31,927 bases of DNA from a virus: positions 1 to 31,927 of the IMG/VR virus record IMGVR_UViG_3300042566_000067; one strand, given 5' to 3'. The position numbers and the translations under genes were made by a program. Position 1 is the stretch's first letter. Each line of letters opens with the position of its first letter. The notes under the pieces are model-generated. The model was not told the DNA's origin. It saw nothing but the letters and a program-made list of their open reading frames with translations, and searched no databases. This document shows, piece by piece, positions 30,249 to 31,927 of this stretch.

Positions 30249-31426
30249 ACTACAAGCGACCATATGTCACCAGTTACCAACAAGCCATCCTTGATTGTGA
30301 GGAGAGGTTTACGATAACGGCAGCGTCTACCAAAACAGGCAAGACCGCATCGCACATCATATGGTTGTTTGAACAAGCTCTCAAGTGCAAGGATGGACAA
30401 TCAGTTTGGTGGGTTGCTCCTGTATACCAACAAGCGGAGATTGCATTCCGAAGGATGAAGACACAAGTGAATGACCGTGACTTCTTCCAAAGCAACGAGA
30501 CCAAGTTACTGCTCACCTTACCAACAGGATCACGCATTGAGTTCAAGTCGGGGGAGAAACCTGACAACCTGTATGGAGACGATGTGTATGCTGCAGTCAT
30601 TGATGAGGCAAGTCGTATGCGTGAGGAGTCGTGGTATGCTATGCGTTCAACACTAACTGCCACACAAGGCAAGTGCAAGTTGATTGGGAATGTCAAAGGC
30701 AAAAAGAACTGGTTCTACAAGTTAGGGGAAAGGGCGAGGAGCGGAGAGAGTGACTATCGTTATTTCAAGATAACCGCTTACGATGCAGTCAAAGCCGGGA
30801 TTCTTAAACTTGAGGAGGTGGAACAAGCAAAGCGTGACCTTCCTGAAAATGTATTCAATGAGTTGTATCTCGCAGAACCAGCGGATGACAAGACCAACCC
30901 TTTTGGAATTGACAACATTCGCAAATGCTACCGACCTGTCTCAAGGGGTACGGTTGTCGCTTGGGGAATTGACCTTGCAAAATACTCGGATTATACCGTC
31001 ATCGTTGGATTGGATGCCAACAATCAATGTGCATATGTAGACCGATTCCAAGCGGATTGGGGCATCACACAAGATAGAATCATTCGGTTGATTGGGAACA
31101 CTCCAGCGTTCATTGACTCAACAGGTGTGGGTGATCCTATTGTGGAGCAAATCCAACGAGTATGCCAAAGAGTCAAGGGATTCAAGTTCACTTCACAATC
31201 CAAGCAACAACTAATTGAGGGACTCGTTCTCTCCGTTCAACAAAACTCGGTCTTCTTCCCTGAAGAACCAATCGGAAGCGAGATGGAGAACTTTGAATTT
31301 GAATACACACGAACTGGTGTGAGATACACCGCACCGACAGGACTCCACGATGACTGCGTGATGGCTCTTGCATTGGCGGTGGATTGCAAGTCACACAATA
31401 GACCGGGTACTTTTTACTTTGCCTAA
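30239..31426 (+). CDS. terL: Terminase large subunit
   Basis: A 395-aa protein, ATG at 30239 overlapping the GT gene by 10 nt. The ATPase domain shows an unusual Walker A STKTGKT (30-36), Walker B AAVIDEASR with Asp122 and Glu123, and a coupling motif near 150. The nuclease domain shows GIDLAKYSDYTVI (Asp245), FIDSTGVGD (Asp293) and HDDCVMALALA (Asp371/Asp372), the RNase H-like acidic triad. The protein packages DNA into proheads and cuts it. It is followed after 21 nt by the right-hand chaperone copy. Confidence 0.9.
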   Translation: MQINYKRPYVTSYQQAILDCEERFTITAASTKTGKTASHIIWLFEQALKCKDGQSVWWVAPVYQQAEIAFRRMKTQVNDRDFFQSNETKLLLTLPTGSRIEFKSGEKPDNLYGDDVYAAVIDEASRMREESWYAMRSTLTATQGKCKLIGNVKGKKNWFYKLGERARSGESDYRYFKITAYDAVKAGILKLEEVEQAKRDLPENVFNELYLAEPADDKTNPFGIDNIRKCYRPVSRGTVVAWGIDLAKYSDYTVIVGLDANNQCAYVDRFQADWGITQDRIIRLIGNTPAFIDSTGVGDPIVEQIQRVCQRVKGFKFTSQSKQQLIEGLVLSVQQNSVFFPEEPIGSEMENFEFEYTRTGVRYTAPTGLHDDCVMALALAVDCKSHNRPGTFYFA

Positions 31427-31447
31427 ACCGTTACAAATTGAAACGCT

Positions 31448-31927
31448 ATGAAATGGAATAACATAACAATTTACCAACTGCAAGAGATTCACTCTTGTCG
31501 TGATATGTCTCACATTGAGAAAACAATGAACACCCTTGCCATCGTCAAAGATTGGTCAATGGACAAGGTGGAGTCAATGCCGATTGATGAGCTGACAAAA
31601 GAACTGAAGAAGTTGGAGTTCTTAAACACGCTACCAACCGACAAGGTGCGATTCTCATTCCGACATCGTGGAAGGCGTTGGAAGTTGGCAAAGACAACAA
31701 ACGAGATTTGCGGTCACCACTTCATTGAATTGCAACAAGTATTCAACGGTGATATGATTGAGTCCCTTCACAAAGTGATGGCGTTGCTGACTTACGAGGT
31801 GGACTTGTTGGGACGGACAAAGAAGGTCACGGACGCACAGGCACACTATCAAGAGAAGTGTGAATTGTTCTTGTCGCTTCCAGTTACCACCGCCTATTCC
31901 TATGCAGTTTTTTTTACGGCAGTTAAT
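31448..31927 (+). CDS. Tail assembly chaperone-like protein, right-hand copy, 3' partial
   Basis: ATG at 31448 gives the true start of the gene seen at 2-505: MKWNNITIYQLQEIHSCRD, then the same protein. It is open to the window edge (160 codons). Compared with the left copy there are 17 base changes, 14 synonymous. The tract here is T8 then A, and the last bases (GTTAAT) create a TAA in the -1 frame, unlike the left copy. The contig edge may be unreliable. It lies 21 nt after the large terminase, which sets the gene order if the genome is circular. Confidence 0.7.
   Translation, partial: MKWNNITIYQLQEIHSCRDMSHIEKTMNTLAIVKDWSMDKVESMPIDELTKELKKLEFLNTLPTDKVRFSFRHRGRRWKLAKTTNEICGHHFIELQQVFNGDMIESLHKVMALLTYEVDLLGRTKKVTDAQAHYQEKCELFLSLPVTTAYSYAVFFTAVN
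31492..31927. repeat. Right copy of the imperfect terminal direct repeat
   Basis: Matches 1-436 over 436 nt with 17 substitutions and no indel. Because the match runs exactly to the window end, the contig may have been cut where two strain versions could no longer be merged. The same sequence could also be a true second copy. Confidence 0.9.

Noticed and set aside
1-31927. Long open frames on the - strand
   Set aside because: None has a coherent protein composition, and all lie opposite well-supported + strand genes with overlapping starts. I treat them as shadows.
1-31927. tRNA genes or a CRISPR array
   Set aside because: No cloverleaf-like stem set with a T-arm was seen in the gaps, and no series of equal-length direct repeats with spacers exists. 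The repeats in the methyltransferase gene are coding.
31492-31927. Real tandem duplication of the chaperone gene as first choice
   Set aside because: The left copy lacks its start at the window edge and the right copy lacks its end at the window edge, which a closed or redundant genome explains more simply. Kept as an alternative.
1-31927. Temperate lifestyle
   Set aside because: No integrase, excisionase or divergent repressor/Cro switch was seen; the single HTH gene is not enough to claim lysogeny.

Overview
The window looks like one near-complete genome of a tailed double-stranded DNA phage (Caudoviricetes, probably siphovirus-like) that infects a member of the Bacteroidetes. Every gene I can support is on the + strand, and most neighbours overlap by ATGA, TAATG or a few tens of bases. 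The host assignment is inference. It rests on -7 elements of the Bacteroidetes type (TAnnTTTG) with TTG about 20 nt upstream, the scarcity of Shine-Dalgarno sequences, and capsid, portal, connector and lysis proteins that resemble those of Bacteroidetes phages. All family assignments come from reading motifs; no database search was possible.

Layout: (1) 1-714, a tail-assembly-chaperone-like gene with a T9 slippery tract and a -1 frame extension. (2) 711-1082, a palindrome-rich non-coding region. (3) 1083-6820, tail genes: a baseplate-like protein, a large adhesion/hub protein and a tape measure. (4) 6836-9855, the head module (XkdF-like protease, scaffold-like protein, major capsid protein, tube-like protein), closed by an intrinsic terminator at 9883-9908. 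(5) 9942-12747, small structural proteins and a modular fibre with lectin-like repeats. (6) 12747-14335, membrane/coiled-coil proteins, a small Lys-rich protein, a YkuD-like endolysin and a holin-like protein. (7) 14352-19636, portal fused to a MuF-like domain, connectors, a metallophosphoesterase, a DUF3310 protein and a gp10-like protein. (8) 19697-22147, regulator and recombination genes (HTH, ERF, YqaJ exonuclease) and small proteins. (9) 22130-22266, a promoter and a structured RNA ending in an intrinsic terminator. (10) 22267-26785, homing endonuclease, replisome organiser, DnaB-like helicase, m5C methyltransferase, a DnaA-domain-IV protein and a sigma-like HTH protein. (11) 26770-31426, small proteins, an HNH nuclease, a small-terminase candidate, two glycosyltransferases and the large terminase.

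The last 436 nt (31492-31927) repeat the first 436 nt with 17 substitutions, 14 of them synonymous. The simplest reading is a circular or terminally redundant genome assembled from a mixed population. On that reading TerL is followed directly by the chaperone gene and the map closes. A diverged tandem duplication is the alternative.

The strongest second-look items are three. First, a ~90-nt RNA locus (22165-22256) has two hairpins whose 7-nt loops are perfectly complementary, which suggests a kissing-loop RNA in front of a homing endonuclease. Second, in the methyltransferase gene the +1 frame (24979-25686) encodes a second protein-like sequence with four LPTPTA repeats and a methyltransferase-like C-terminus, which indicates overprinting. 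Third, there is the frameshifted chaperone. No tRNA, integrase or CRISPR array was seen.
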